Assembly: GCA_031400005.1 (NCBI GenBank) | Contig: JANNPJ010000424.1 | Span: 1 to 32,651, forward strand | Source of the DNA: JANNPJ01 sp031400005 | GTDB lineage: Bacteria > Actinomycetota > Actinomycetes > Actinomycetales > Kineosporiaceae | Reading direction: 5' to 3' | Length of the DNA: 32,651 nucleotides | Part shown: in pieces, positions 7,511 to 15,001 of the stretch | Position numbering within the stretch: the first letter of the stretch is position 1 | Layout: every line of letters starts with the position of its first letter | Program-made: the position numbers and the translations under genes | The notes under the pieces: generated by a model | Databases searched by the model: none | Seen by the model: only the letters and a program-made list of their open reading frames with translations | Told to the model about the DNA's origin: nothing

Positions 7511-7924
7511 CTATCGATCAGCGACGAGTTCCACCTGGTAACCGTCGGTATTCGCCAGAAAGGCGGCGTAATGCTGGGGGCCACCGGCATACGGATGCCG
7601 GTCGGCGAACATCAGTTCCCAGCCGTGCGAGGGCGCCTGCTTGGTAAGGACGTCGACTCGGTCGGCATTCCCGGCGTGGAACGCGAGATGATTCAGCCCC
7701 GGACGACGGCGCTCGTGCCGGTCCGCCGTCAGATCGGGTGACTGCTCAACGACGATGTACGTGGTACCCAGGTGCCAGCTGCGTCCGGCCGGCCAGTCCT
7801 GATCTTCCATCCGGTACCCGAGTTCGCCCAGCAGCCAACCCCATTCGGTTTCGGCGCGAGCCAGATCCGGCACCCACAGCTCGACATGATGCAACGCCCC
7901 GACAACGCTCTCACCCTGTGCCAC
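7511..7924 (-). CDS. VOC (glyoxalase/dioxygenase-fold) protein
   Basis: A 137-residue vicinal-oxygen-chelate protein with two beta-alpha-beta-beta-beta modules. The first begins ALHHVELWVPDLARAE, with His12/His13 and Glu60 (YIVVEQ) as likely metal ligands. The second begins GLNHLAFHAG and ends GYQVELVADR with Glu132. Members include glyoxalase I, fosfomycin-type resistance enzymes and extradiol dioxygenases; this one cannot be assigned to a reaction. The GTG at 7924 is the best start in frame, with only a weak ribosome site. The gene ends 12 bp before the upstream alternative start of the GH13 remnant, suggesting a shared transcript. Confidence 0.85.
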   Translation of the reverse strand: MAQGESVVGALHHVELWVPDLARAETEWGWLLGELGYRMEDQDWPAGRSWHLGTTYIVVEQSPDLTADRHERRRPGLNHLAFHAGNADRVDVLTKQAPSHGWELMFADRHPYAGGPQHYAAFLANTDGYQVELVADR

Positions 7925-7959
7925 CAGATAATTGTGTCACTAGGTGAGTGCGCCACCAG

Positions 7960-7994
7960 ACGCTTGCGCTGCAGCTGTGCTGCAGCGCAAGCGT
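7960..7994 (-). terminator. Perfect 16-bp hairpin after the methyltransferase gene
   Basis: A perfect 16-bp stem (7960-7975 with 7979-7994) closes a three-base loop. It starts two bases after the methyltransferase stop codon. There is no U-tract on the minus-strand side, as is common for terminators in high-GC actinobacteria. It marks the end of the six-gene minus-strand run. Confidence 0.85.
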
Positions 7995-7996
7995 AT

Positions 7997-8770
7997 TCAG
8001 ATACCGGTCTTGAATTTGTAGCCACCGGCAAAGCTGAGATTGCCGGTCTTCTCGGCACGGGGCTTCCCCACCTGCCCTTTTTCAAACACGATGATGCTGT
8101 CGTAGAAGTGCACCGACCGGGTGGTCCGGGTGAAGTCGTCGACCACGAACTCGGGCTCGCGGGAGTGCCAGGCGTTGAGTTGGTCGGTCAGCCCCTTGGC
8201 GTACTCGATGAAGGTGCCGGGTCGCCGGTGGCCACCGCCGTATTTCTTCCAGTAACTGGTGTGGAGGTCCTCGATGAGGAACACCCCGTCCGTCTTCACC
8301 TTGGGGTACAGCTCCTCGAAGGTGGCGATCTGCTGGCCCATCGTGTGGCCACCGTCTTCGATCAGCACATCGATGGGGCCGATCTTCTCCGCGATGGAGC
8401 GCAGAAAATCCCGGTCCTCCTGGTCACCGATGAAGATCTTGATCCGCCGCGCCTCGAACTGCTTGCAGCGCGGGTCGATGTCCACGCCGTAGATCTTGGC
8501 TCGACGACCGAAGTACTTGCGCCACATCTGCAACGAGCCGCCCTGCGACACCCCGAACTCCAGCACCACGATGGGCTTGCCGCGGAAGCGACCCAGGTGG
8601 CGGTGGTAGATGTCGAAGTAGTGGATCCACTTGTGGATCAGGCGCTTGGAATTCTGCCGAAAGTACTTCTCCAGCGGGTTGACGCTAGCCAATGCCATCT
8701 CCTTCACGGTCTGCCCAGCCCCGACCTCGTGACGGCGACCGTATTGACGACGCAGCATAGCGGTCCTCAC
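7997..8770 (-). CDS. Class I SAM-dependent O-methyltransferase, macrolide-sugar (TylE/MycE-like) type
   Basis: The SAM-binding motif I is VLEFGVSQGGSLQMW (residues 69-83), followed by the acidic strand IYGVDIDPRCK. IEDGGHTMGQQ (138-147) and FLIEDLHTSYW (164-174) place Asp139, Glu167 and Asp168 as a probable divalent-metal site, as in metal-dependent sugar O-methyltransferases of macrolide pathways. Cephalosporin-hydroxylase-annotated proteins share the same fold. The likely substrate is a deoxysugar hydroxyl on a glycan or natural product, but no glycosyltransferase or polyketide gene is nearby. Homologues usually begin close to NPLEKYF, so ATG 8698 or 8758 may be the true start instead of GTG 8770. 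It follows the DUF4173-like gene with a 17-bp gap and is the last gene of the run. Confidence 0.85.
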   Translation of the reverse strand: MRTAMLRRQYGRRHEVGAGQTVKEMALASVNPLEKYFRQNSKRLIHKWIHYFDIYHRHLGRFRGKPIVVLEFGVSQGGSLQMWRKYFGRRAKIYGVDIDPRCKQFEARRIKIFIGDQEDRDFLRSIAEKIGPIDVLIEDGGHTMGQQIATFEELYPKVKTDGVFLIEDLHTSYWKKYGGGHRRPGTFIEYAKGLTDQLNAWHSREPEFVVDDFTRTTRSVHFYDSIIVFEKGQVGKPRAEKTGNLSFAGGYKFKTGI

Positions 8771-8787
8771 CCGAGCGCTGCCCTAGC

Positions 8788-10326
8788 TCAGCGGCGTCCC
8801 AACGGCGAGGAACGCAGCAGGTGACCGGCGCGCGAGCGGCTGAGGTTCCAGCCGAACCACGGGTCGTTCGCGATCGTGTGCTTGCGCAGCGCGCGGCTGC
8901 GCTCCGGTTCGGGCAGGCGATTGAGGGCCGGAACGGCATCCGCGGACAACCGCGACAAGTACCCGACATCGATCTTCTGGCTCTGCCGGAACCGGTCGAC
9001 GTTGGCCGTGGCGACCAGCGCGTCCGGGCCGGCCAGTCCGACGACGAGCAGCCCGAGACCAGCGGAACCGATCACGAACCGCGGCAGCAGGTCCATGCGC
9101 CGGAGCAACCAACCGACCGCGACACCGACCAGCACCACAGCCACCCAGATCTCGAAAGCACCAGCATTCACTCGGGTCACGGTCCAGCCGTACTCGTCCT
9201 GGTAGAGCCAGAGCCGGCGGAGCGCGGAGGCACCAAGGAGCAGGGTCAGCACGAGCAGTGCTCCACCGACACCACCCATCAACCGGCGGTGCGCCGCCGG
9301 ACCGGCTGCGGCGGCGCGTCCGGCCCAGGCCAGCAGCACCAGGACGATCAGGGTGACGACGGTGAGCTGGCCGAAGCCTTCCTGAGCCCGTTCGGCATGG
9401 CTCACGCCGTCCATCTGTTGGACCACGTCGGCGCCACCGAACAGCATCGTCGCCTCGACCACCAGGAACGCCGCGATCGTGAGGGCGACCAGAACCGGCG
9501 CGGTCAGCCATTCCGCCGGATGCCGAGTGCTTCGAGTCAGCGGTGCTCCTTGATTAAGCAGAGTGCCTTGGGTGAATTGGGTGGAGACGGCGAACAAGGC
9601 ACCGAGCACGGTCGCGGCTGCGGCGATGAAAATCAGCAGCCGGGCGGGAAACAGGTCCAGATCGACGGCGGGCCAGAGGGCCACGAGGACGTCGGCGAAC
9701 GCGGCATCAGCGCTGGCCAGCAAGCCGGCCACGACGATCATGCAGACGATGCCGATCCCGATCCCGGTCAACCAGGGACGGGAGATCGCCCGCACGCTAC
9801 CGATCCGGACCGTGCGACCGGCCCAGGGCAGGGCCCGAAGCACGGCGACACCGAACAGCGGAACGGCGCCGAGGATGGCATGCCAGCGCCGGACGTCGAG
9901 CGCGATAGCGGCTCCCAGGCAAAGCGCCGCAGCCGCGCAGCTCCAGACCACCCACTCGCTGGCCCGGATCGCGCTGACGGAAGCCAGACCGACCATGACG
10001 GCGCAGAGGACGACCGGGCGGCGACCGACCGCCCGGCGCCTGCCTAACCTGTCGCCGCGCTGGTAGGCCAGGACCGTCACCGGCACCATCGTCGCCAGCG
10101 CACAGATCAGCAGGTTGATCCCTGGCCGCGGTGCGCCCGGGATCACCAGTGCCGCAAGCAGTCCCACTCCCCCCGCGACTACGACCGTCCAACGCTGCGC
10201 GGGACCAGGTTCCGGCCACCAAGTACTGAATAGCGGCTCCAGTTCAGGTAACGGATGGTAGGTCTCGCCGAGCGCGGATGTCTCCGGCCACTGGTTCGCT
10301 GCGGGTGCCCCGGGCGTTTGACTCAT
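8788..10326 (-). CDS. Polytopic membrane protein, DUF4173/DUF4153-like
   Basis: A 512-residue integral membrane protein with about ten or more hydrophobic segments. Diagnostic stretches of the family are LLASADAAFADVL, GVSHAERAQEGFGQLTVVT and RRLWLYQDEYGWTVTRVN, followed by a soluble tail with VATANVDRFRQ and YLSRLSADAVPAL. The function is unknown. The gene lies 37 bp after a histidine kinase gene on the same strand. Such proteins are often found with two-component genes in actinobacteria, so it may be the membrane sensor partner or the target of the pair. ATG 10326 (MSQTPG) was taken as start because the upstream in-frame part reads as Arg/Ser/Pro-rich noncoding translation overlapping the kinase gene. 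Confidence 0.85.
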   Translation of the reverse strand: MSQTPGAPAANQWPETSALGETYHPLPELEPLFSTWWPEPGPAQRWTVVVAGGVGLLAALVIPGAPRPGINLLICALATMVPVTVLAYQRGDRLGRRRAVGRRPVVLCAVMVGLASVSAIRASEWVVWSCAAAALCLGAAIALDVRRWHAILGAVPLFGVAVLRALPWAGRTVRIGSVRAISRPWLTGIGIGIVCMIVVAGLLASADAAFADVLVALWPAVDLDLFPARLLIFIAAAATVLGALFAVSTQFTQGTLLNQGAPLTRSTRHPAEWLTAPVLVALTIAAFLVVEATMLFGGADVVQQMDGVSHAERAQEGFGQLTVVTLIVLVLLAWAGRAAAAGPAAHRRLMGGVGGALLVLTLLLGASALRRLWLYQDEYGWTVTRVNAGAFEIWVAVVLVGVAVGWLLRRMDLLPRFVIGSAGLGLLVVGLAGPDALVATANVDRFRQSQKIDVGYLSRLSADAVPALNRLPEPERSRALRKHTIANDPWFGWNLSRSRAGHLLRSSPLGRR

Positions 10327-10363
10327 GCCGGGACCGTAGGTCGGCGACGCCGGGGATTCGGTG

Positions 10364-11473
10364 TCAGAGCTGTGGAGATCCGGTGGGGATCTGGGACGCC
10401 GGTGGGATCTCGACCTGAATCCGGCACCCTCCGGACTCGACTGGCACCACCGCAATCGTGCCGCCGTGCAACACCACCGCCCAGCGCGCGATCGCCAGCC
10501 CTAACCCGGTGCCGCCGTCCCGGCTGATGCTCGCACTCCGCTTCGCAGAGCCATCCGGTTGGATCACCGCGATCTCTCCGGTGCCGCCCCGAAACCGCTC
10601 GAAGACGGTCTCCCAGCGTTCCGGCGGGATACCCGGTCCGTCGTCCGTGACCTGTAGGACAAGCCCACCGCCGAGGCCGGCCCGGGCCAGGATCTGCACC
10701 CGACCACCGGCGCTGACATGCCGGGTGGCGTTGTCCACCAGGTTCGTGAGGACCTGCCCGAGCCGGTGCGGATCGGCATCGGCGATCAGGTCGGGCGGCT
10801 CCACCCGGACCTCGATCACCCGTCCCGGACGAACCGCATCGACCTGCTGGACGACGCCGTCCACCAACGGGCGAATCGAGATCGACCGGCGCTCCAGCGG
10901 CACGACGCCGCCCTCGGCGCGGGCCAGATCCAGCAGATCCGTGAGGAGGACGCCGAGCCGCTCCACCTGGCTCAGCACCTCGTTCAATGCCGGTGGATCG
11001 GCCGGCCGGACGCCGTCCGCCAGGTTCTCCAACTGGGCCCGCAGCGCCGCCACCGGCGTCCGCAGTTCGTGCCCGACGTTCGCCAGCAGCTCCCTGCGCT
11101 GGGCGTCGACCGATGCCAGCTCCCGCGACATGGCAGTGAAAGCCCTTGCCAGCTCGCCTACTTCGTCTCGGCTGGTGCTCCGTACCGGCGAAGCCGGCAG
11201 ACCCTGAGCGAGCTGGCGGGCGGCGGCGGTCATTTGCCGCAGTGGAGCGGTCATTCCGTGGGCGAGCACCTGACTGACAGCGAGCGAGATCAGCACGGCG
11301 ACGGCCAGGCTGTGCCGCAGCCGCCAGCCCAGGACGATGACGCAATACAGTTCGAGCAAGCCGGTCAGGGCTCCGGACACGACCAGCAGGACCGTGAACT
11401 TGATCTTGATCGAGCGGATCGGGTCAAGCGGCCGCAACTCCTCCCAGAGCCGATGCAACCGCTCTCTCAACAC
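10364..11473 (-). CDS. Sensor histidine kinase with minimal extracytoplasmic loop
   Basis: The order of domains is two TM segments (about residues 26-50 and 55-72), HAMP (about 73-125), HisKA with phosphoacceptor His135 in HELRTP, and HATPase with NLVDNATRH, DDGPGIP, FERF and GGTGLGLAIA. The loop between the TM segments is only about four residues (RLRH), so there is no extracellular sensor domain. The GTG at 11473 overlaps the response regulator stop by 7 bp and has an AAGGAC ribosome site; GTG 11497 is an alternative without one. Coupled translation with the regulator is likely. The short loop suggests sensing within the membrane or through the neighbouring polytopic protein. All catalytic motifs are intact. 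Confidence 0.93.
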   Translation of the reverse strand: MLRERLHRLWEELRPLDPIRSIKIKFTVLLVVSGALTGLLELYCVIVLGWRLRHSLAVAVLISLAVSQVLAHGMTAPLRQMTAAARQLAQGLPASPVRSTSRDEVGELARAFTAMSRELASVDAQRRELLANVGHELRTPVAALRAQLENLADGVRPADPPALNEVLSQVERLGVLLTDLLDLARAEGGVVPLERRSISIRPLVDGVVQQVDAVRPGRVIEVRVEPPDLIADADPHRLGQVLTNLVDNATRHVSAGGRVQILARAGLGGGLVLQVTDDGPGIPPERWETVFERFRGGTGEIAVIQPDGSAKRSASISRDGGTGLGLAIARWAVVLHGGTIAVVPVESGGCRIQVEIPPASQIPTGSPQL

Positions 11474-12216
11474 GAGGGTCCTTGGTCTTGCTCCCACGCA
11501 TAACCGACGCCCTGGACGGTCCGGATCCGGTGGGTTCCGAGCTTGCGACGCAGCGCCTTTACATGGCTGTCGGCAGCCCGTGACGCGGCGGCACCGGTGG
11601 GGGCATCGGGCCAGGACCAGACCTCGGCCAGCAGTCGCTCGCGGGTCATTGCCTGGCCGGGACGCCGGGCAAGCGCATGCAGCAGGTCGAACTCGGTCCG
11701 GGTCAGGTGTACCTCCGCGCCGGCCAGCTGGACCCGGCGGGCTCCCGCATCCAGCATCAGTCCGGCACCGAGGTCGAGCCGGGCCACGTCGTCCCGGGCG
11801 GCCACCCGGTCGTGCGCCAACTGCGCGGCCCGGTCCACCCGACGCAACAAGGCCCGCACCCGGGCGAGGAGCTCACGCGGGCTGAACGGCTTGGTCAGGT
11901 AGTCGTCTGCGCCGACGCCGAGCCCGACGATCCGGTCGGTCTCCTCGGCTCGGGCGGTGAGCATCAGGACCGGCAGCGGACGGCGAGCCTGGATCCGGCG
12001 GCACACCTCGTGTCCGTCCAGTCCGGGGAGCATGACGTCGAGGATCGCCGCGTCGTAGTCGACCACTGCCGCGGCGGCCACCGCCGCCAGACCGTCATGC
12101 ACGGCGTCCACCTGGAAGCCCTCGCTGACCAGCCGGCGGGAGATGGCGTCGGCGATCACCACGTCGTCCTCGACGACGAGAATCCGCCGTACCGCCGTCC
12201 CGTCCGGATCACTCAT
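11467..12216 (-). CDS. OmpR/PhoB-family response regulator
   Basis: The N-terminal receiver domain has the acidic pocket Glu16-Asp17-Asp18, phosphoacceptor Asp60 in AILDVMLPG, Thr87 and Lys109 (LTKPFSPRELLARV). The C-terminal winged-helix domain (about 148-245) shows LTRTEFDLLHALARRPGQAMTRE, SHVKALRRKLG and RTVQGVGYAWE, typical of Trans_reg_C DNA-binding domains. The length (249 aa) is slightly over the usual 225-240, with a longer Ala/Arg-rich linker. It partners the overlapping kinase gene downstream. It starts 25 bp after the GNAT gene, so it may be transcribed with the DUF427-GNAT pair. Confidence 0.95.
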   Translation of the reverse strand: MSDPDGTAVRRILVVEDDVVIADAISRRLVSEGFQVDAVHDGLAAVAAAAVVDYDAAILDVMLPGLDGHEVCRRIQARRPLPVLMLTARAEETDRIVGLGVGADDYLTKPFSPRELLARVRALLRRVDRAAQLAHDRVAARDDVARLDLGAGLMLDAGARRVQLAGAEVHLTRTEFDLLHALARRPGQAMTRERLLAEVWSWPDAPTGAAASRAADSHVKALRRKLGTHRIRTVQGVGYAWEQDQGPSC

Positions 12217-12241
12217 TCCGCCGACGTTACCGCTGTGAACC

Positions 12242-12883
12242 TCAGGTCGTGGAACGACCGAGATGCAGGCCCCAGCCGTCGACGACCGGGATCTCCTGGA
12301 AGCCGAGCCGGTGATAGAACCCCCGCGCCCGGGTGTTGGCCGGGTCCATCTCCAGGAAGACGGCCGACGCCCCGGCCTTGTCCGCAGCCGCCAGCCAGGT
12401 CTCGATCAGCGCCCGGCCATGACCGCCACCCTGATACTCGGGCAGCAGGTCGACGTGCAGGTGAGCGGGGTAGTCCACGAGTTCGGGCCGCAACCGGCCC
12501 TCCGGCCGGTAGTGCCCGGCGAGAAGTTGCTCCTCCGGGGTACGCGGCGGATCCGGCGGGTACGGATAGCGGTCGGCGAGCAGCGGGATCCAGACCGCGC
12601 GATAGGCGCGGACGAACTCGGCCGTGTCCGCCGCCCCCAGCACATACCCGACGGCCCGCTCGACACCATCGACCTGATCCGCCAGGACGAACGCCAGGTC
12701 GGGCGCCAAGTGCAGGTAGGGCCCGGCGAACAGGTCCGGCATCAGGTCGTCGGTGGAGTACTGCCCGCGGGCATCCTGCCCGGCGTCCGCCGTCCGCACG
12801 CAGATCTCGTAGACCGCATCATGATCACTCTGCCGGTAGGGCCGGATCCGCGGGCCATCGTCGGGTCGTTGGGACGGCGTCAT
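12242..12883 (-). CDS. GNAT-family N-acetyltransferase
   Basis: A 213-residue GCN5-related acetyltransferase. The acetyl-CoA-binding motif A is LHVDLLPEYQGGGHGRALIE (residues 142-161), followed by ASAVFLEMDPANTRARGFYHRLGF, which is motif B with the usual N/A-R-FY-x-LGF end. The N-terminal half (RIRPYRQSDHDAVYEICVRT) is standard. The insertion between strands, with WIPLLADRYPYPPDPP, resembles the acetyltransferase-like subgroup related to the C-terminal domain of O-GlcNAcases. The substrate is unknown. ATG 12883 overlaps the DUF427 stop as ATGA, a translational-coupling signature, which decides the start over GTG 12904. Confidence 0.9.
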   Translation of the reverse strand: MTPSQRPDDGPRIRPYRQSDHDAVYEICVRTADAGQDARGQYSTDDLMPDLFAGPYLHLAPDLAFVLADQVDGVERAVGYVLGAADTAEFVRAYRAVWIPLLADRYPYPPDPPRTPEEQLLAGHYRPEGRLRPELVDYPAHLHVDLLPEYQGGGHGRALIETWLAAADKAGASAVFLEMDPANTRARGFYHRLGFQEIPVVDGWGLHLGRSTT

Positions 12884-13755
12884 TCGGGCAACTTGGGCGA
12901 CCACGGGGTGGTCGGTCGCTGGTGGCGCTCTCCGTCCACGATGACGTCGACCCGCTCGTCGAAGAAGGCGACCAGGCCAGCGACCGCCTCCGCCTCGGGC
13001 AGCGGAGATCGGTAGGACCAGACCAGGTCGGACACGGTCCGATCACCGACCACGGCTGACCAGTACGCAGCGTGTCCCTTGTACGCACAGGTGGACGTGG
13101 TCTGGCTGGGCACCAATTCGACCCGAACGTCCTCTCGCGGGAGGTAGTACCGGGTCGGCAGCAGGGTTTCGAACAGCAGAACCGGCCGGGACGACTCGGC
13201 CAGCAGTTCGCCGTCCCGCTCGATCCGGACCAGCCTCGAACTGGGCAGGGTGTCGATCCGATGAAAGGGGTCTCTCGGGTGCCCGAGGTTGCGCACATCT
13301 TCCTCGTACCAGGCGTCGAAAGCGTCGAAATCGAGGACGACGTAGTCGGCCAGGTCGGGGTCGGAGAGTTGAAATCCGGCGTCCGGCTTGGTCACCTGGC
13401 CGGCGAGCAGGTCCACGGCGAGCCCGTCGGCGGTATGGACGCCGAACGGGATCGACGGATCGAGCACCGGACGCCGGGAGACGTCGGGTAACGACACCCC
13501 GACCTCGGCAGCCGAATCCGGCGCATCGGCAGCTGGGTGAGACGGGTTGGAGGAGCGGGGAGCCAGGTCGGCCCGGACGTCGTCCACCGGGACGGCATAA
13601 CTTGGCACCACTCGACGCGGTTCCCACAGGATGACGGCGCGGGTGCTGTCGACGACAGTGACATCTGCGAGCATCGCTCGGATGCGTTTCGCCGTTGGCT
13701 CGTGCCGCAAGCCGTCGAGCCCGCTCAAGAGCGACTCTCGAACTCTGGTACTCAT
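12880..13755 (-). CDS. DUF427 domain protein (double-domain form)
   Basis: The 291-residue protein has the DUF427 pattern in two halves. The first contains VVDSTRAVILWEPRRVVPSYAVP and the second begins RLVRIERDGELLAESSRPVLLFET. The family hallmark YYLPREDVRVELVPS is followed by TTSTCAYKGHAAYWS (Cys and Lys-Gly core). A central AFDAWYEED stretch is also typical of the long form. DUF427 proteins are widespread in actinobacteria and fungi; their biochemical activity is not established. It is the first gene of the minus-strand run and overlaps the GNAT gene by 4 bp, so the two products are probably made together. ATG 13755 has AAGGA nearby. Confidence 0.9.
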   Translation of the reverse strand: MSTRVRESLLSGLDGLRHEPTAKRIRAMLADVTVVDSTRAVILWEPRRVVPSYAVPVDDVRADLAPRSSNPSHPAADAPDSAAEVGVSLPDVSRRPVLDPSIPFGVHTADGLAVDLLAGQVTKPDAGFQLSDPDLADYVVLDFDAFDAWYEEDVRNLGHPRDPFHRIDTLPSSRLVRIERDGELLAESSRPVLLFETLLPTRYYLPREDVRVELVPSQTTSTCAYKGHAAYWSAVVGDRTVSDLVWSYRSPLPEAEAVAGLVAFFDERVDVIVDGERHQRPTTPWSPKLPE

Positions 13756-14030
13756 TTCCTTATCCTGCCTCAGGCCTCCACCCCAGTCGAGGCGTGTGCT
13801 GAGATCGAGGCGCAGTGCCTGCTAAGCGTGCTTTCTCGCTATCTCGTGGGGATCTCGTGGGGATTGAGAACACATCTGCCACAGCCGTTTCGACCAATAT
13901 CAATGTACGCAACGAGGACGCTACATCTCACTCCTTGAACTACCGATCTCATTAGAGTTTTCCTATCGACGCCGAAAGGCGTCGGGTACGGAAGCACCGA
14001 AGAGCGCCGGAGCCAAGTCGGGGGACGACG
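13756..14030. other. Divergent promoter region with a GAAA-tetraloop hairpin
   Basis: This 275-bp gap separates the DUF427 operon from a small plus-strand gene and is more AT-rich than its flanks. It contains an 11-bp direct repeat (TCTCGTGGGGA, near 13844-13866) and a hairpin CGACGCC-GAAA-GGCGTCG at 13967-13984, inside the probable leader of the plus-strand gene. I see no convincing -35/-10 pair. Confidence 0.5.
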
Positions 14031-14345
14031 ATGAGCAAGTCGGATCAGCTGGAATGCTTCGTGATGGAGGTCGTCACGAGGTCCGGACGGGCGGCCGCAA
14101 TCGAGTTCAGAATCAGCGGCGAAGCGGTGGAAGTGTGGCACCGCGACGAGTGCTACGGCAGGTTCGATCGAGAGACGCTACGAACCTGGCTCGGAGCACC
14201 GGAAAAGCCACTGATGGTGGACGACGTGACGTTCAGCCTGGACCGCATGGTGGACCGCTCCGGCCGAGTGGCGGTGACCCTGCCCGACGTCGTGGCGTGG
14301 ACCCTGGCCCCGGACGCGCTCGCTGGGCTGCGCCAGCAGGTCTGA
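14031..14345 (+). CDS. Small conserved-looking hypothetical protein
   Basis: A 104-residue soluble protein that I do not recognise. It reads as mostly beta strand: VVTRSGRAAAIEFRISGEAVEVWHRDE, then CYGRFDRETLRTWLG, then MVDDVTFSLDRMVDRSGRVAVTLP, ending DALAGLRQQV. No signal peptide, TM segment or cofactor motif is seen. Codon use agrees with real coding DNA, and a GGGGGA purine tract lies 5 bp before ATG 14031. It converges on the XRE regulator gene. The GRFDRETLRTWL segment resembles a DNA- or protein-binding helix in small actinobacterial regulators, but that is a guess. Confidence 0.7.
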   Translation: MSKSDQLECFVMEVVTRSGRAAAIEFRISGEAVEVWHRDECYGRFDRETLRTWLGAPEKPLMVDDVTFSLDRMVDRSGRVAVTLPDVVAWTLAPDALAGLRQQV

Positions 14346-14397
14346 TTCTCGTGCCAGCCGCTCGTGCCGGCCTCTCGCGCTGCCTGCTCGTGCCGAC

Positions 14398-14703
14398 CTA
14401 GAGGCCGAGCGCGGCGAGGTCGTCCGGATCGGCACCGCTGAACAGTTCACTTATCGAGATGTCGAACACCCGACAGAGCTGTGGCAGGTCGGCCACGGCC
14501 GGCCTGCGCCGACCCGACTCCAGATGCCCGATGCTCCCCCGCGACCAGCCGAGGAGATCAGCGAGATCTTCCTGACGCCACTTTCGGCGGGCACGCTCGG
14601 CTCGGACGTTGTTTGCCACGACCCAACCCAAATCCGCCACGGCCGAAACGCTAGGGATGGGTGTGACGGTATGCAGGTTAGCGGTACCCTGATTTCGGTT
14701 CAT
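14398..14703 (-). CDS. XRE-family helix-turn-helix regulator
   Basis: A 101-residue single-domain regulator. The Cro/CI-type HTH runs from NNVRAERARRKWRQEDLADL to the recognition helix WSRGSIGHLESGRRRP, then ADLPQLCRVFDISISELFSG, the classic end of the XRE fold. There is a short N-terminal extension (TVTPIPSVSAVADLGWVVA) and no ligand domain. ATG 14703 was chosen; the longer frame to 14760 would need a TTG start. Its upstream DNA is AT-rich (tatatgtag near 14720), consistent with its own promoter. It may regulate the symporter gene, which is divergent from it, or itself; no operator is evident. Confidence 0.88.
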   Translation of the reverse strand: MNRNQGTANLHTVTPIPSVSAVADLGWVVANNVRAERARRKWRQEDLADLLGWSRGSIGHLESGRRRPAVADLPQLCRVFDISISELFSGADPDDLAALGL

Positions 14704-15001
14704 CCGGTCCCAATCAGATATATGTAGCACCCTGCTAACAAAGTCTAACTCACTGGTCAAACCTTATCTTCCGGCAACGCATGGAGGTCCGCCCATGCTT
14801 CCGGCGGTTATCGCCTCGGCAGGGTCTCCTAGCGCGGACTCGGCGAGCCTGTCACGCCTGCACAGGGGATCCTCCAAGATGCAGACCCCGCAATCCAGAG
14901 CTATACCAAAGCGACATTTCTCCGGTTTCTTCTGGTGGCACGGTCCTTCTGGTAGCACGGTCCTTCTGGTAGCAGGGTCCTTCTGGTAGCAGGGAGTCGA
15001 C
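14704..15001. other. Divergent intergenic region upstream of the symporter
   Basis: No gene is visible in these 298 bp. The first 60 bp are AT-rich and likely hold the XRE promoter. A small stem GCATGG/CCATGC lies at 14779-14798. The last 75 bp are a 17-bp repeat array that runs into the ribosome-binding site of the symporter gene. Confidence 0.6.
14927..14994 (+). repeat. 17-bp tandem repeat, 4 copies, at the symporter ribosome-binding site
   Basis: Units at 14927-14943, 14944-14960, 14961-14977 and 14978-14994 share TTCTGGT(A/G)GCA(C/G)GG. The last two are identical. The AGGG at the end of the last copy, with the following AG, forms the AGGGAG Shine-Dalgarno 5 bp before the GTG at 15002. 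Earlier copies carry the same AGGG-like element. Confidence 0.9.

Noticed and set aside
8821..10047. 408-codon plus-strand ORF rich in Gln, Asp and His
   Set aside because: Composition is typical of an antisense shadow of a membrane protein gene; the minus strand encodes the DUF4173-like protein.
14704..14926. Riboswitch upstream of the symporter
   Set aside because: Only a weak 6-bp stem is visible and no known aptamer core could be recognised by eye.
14927..14994. CRISPR array
   Set aside because: Direct 17-bp tandem units with no spacers and no cas genes.
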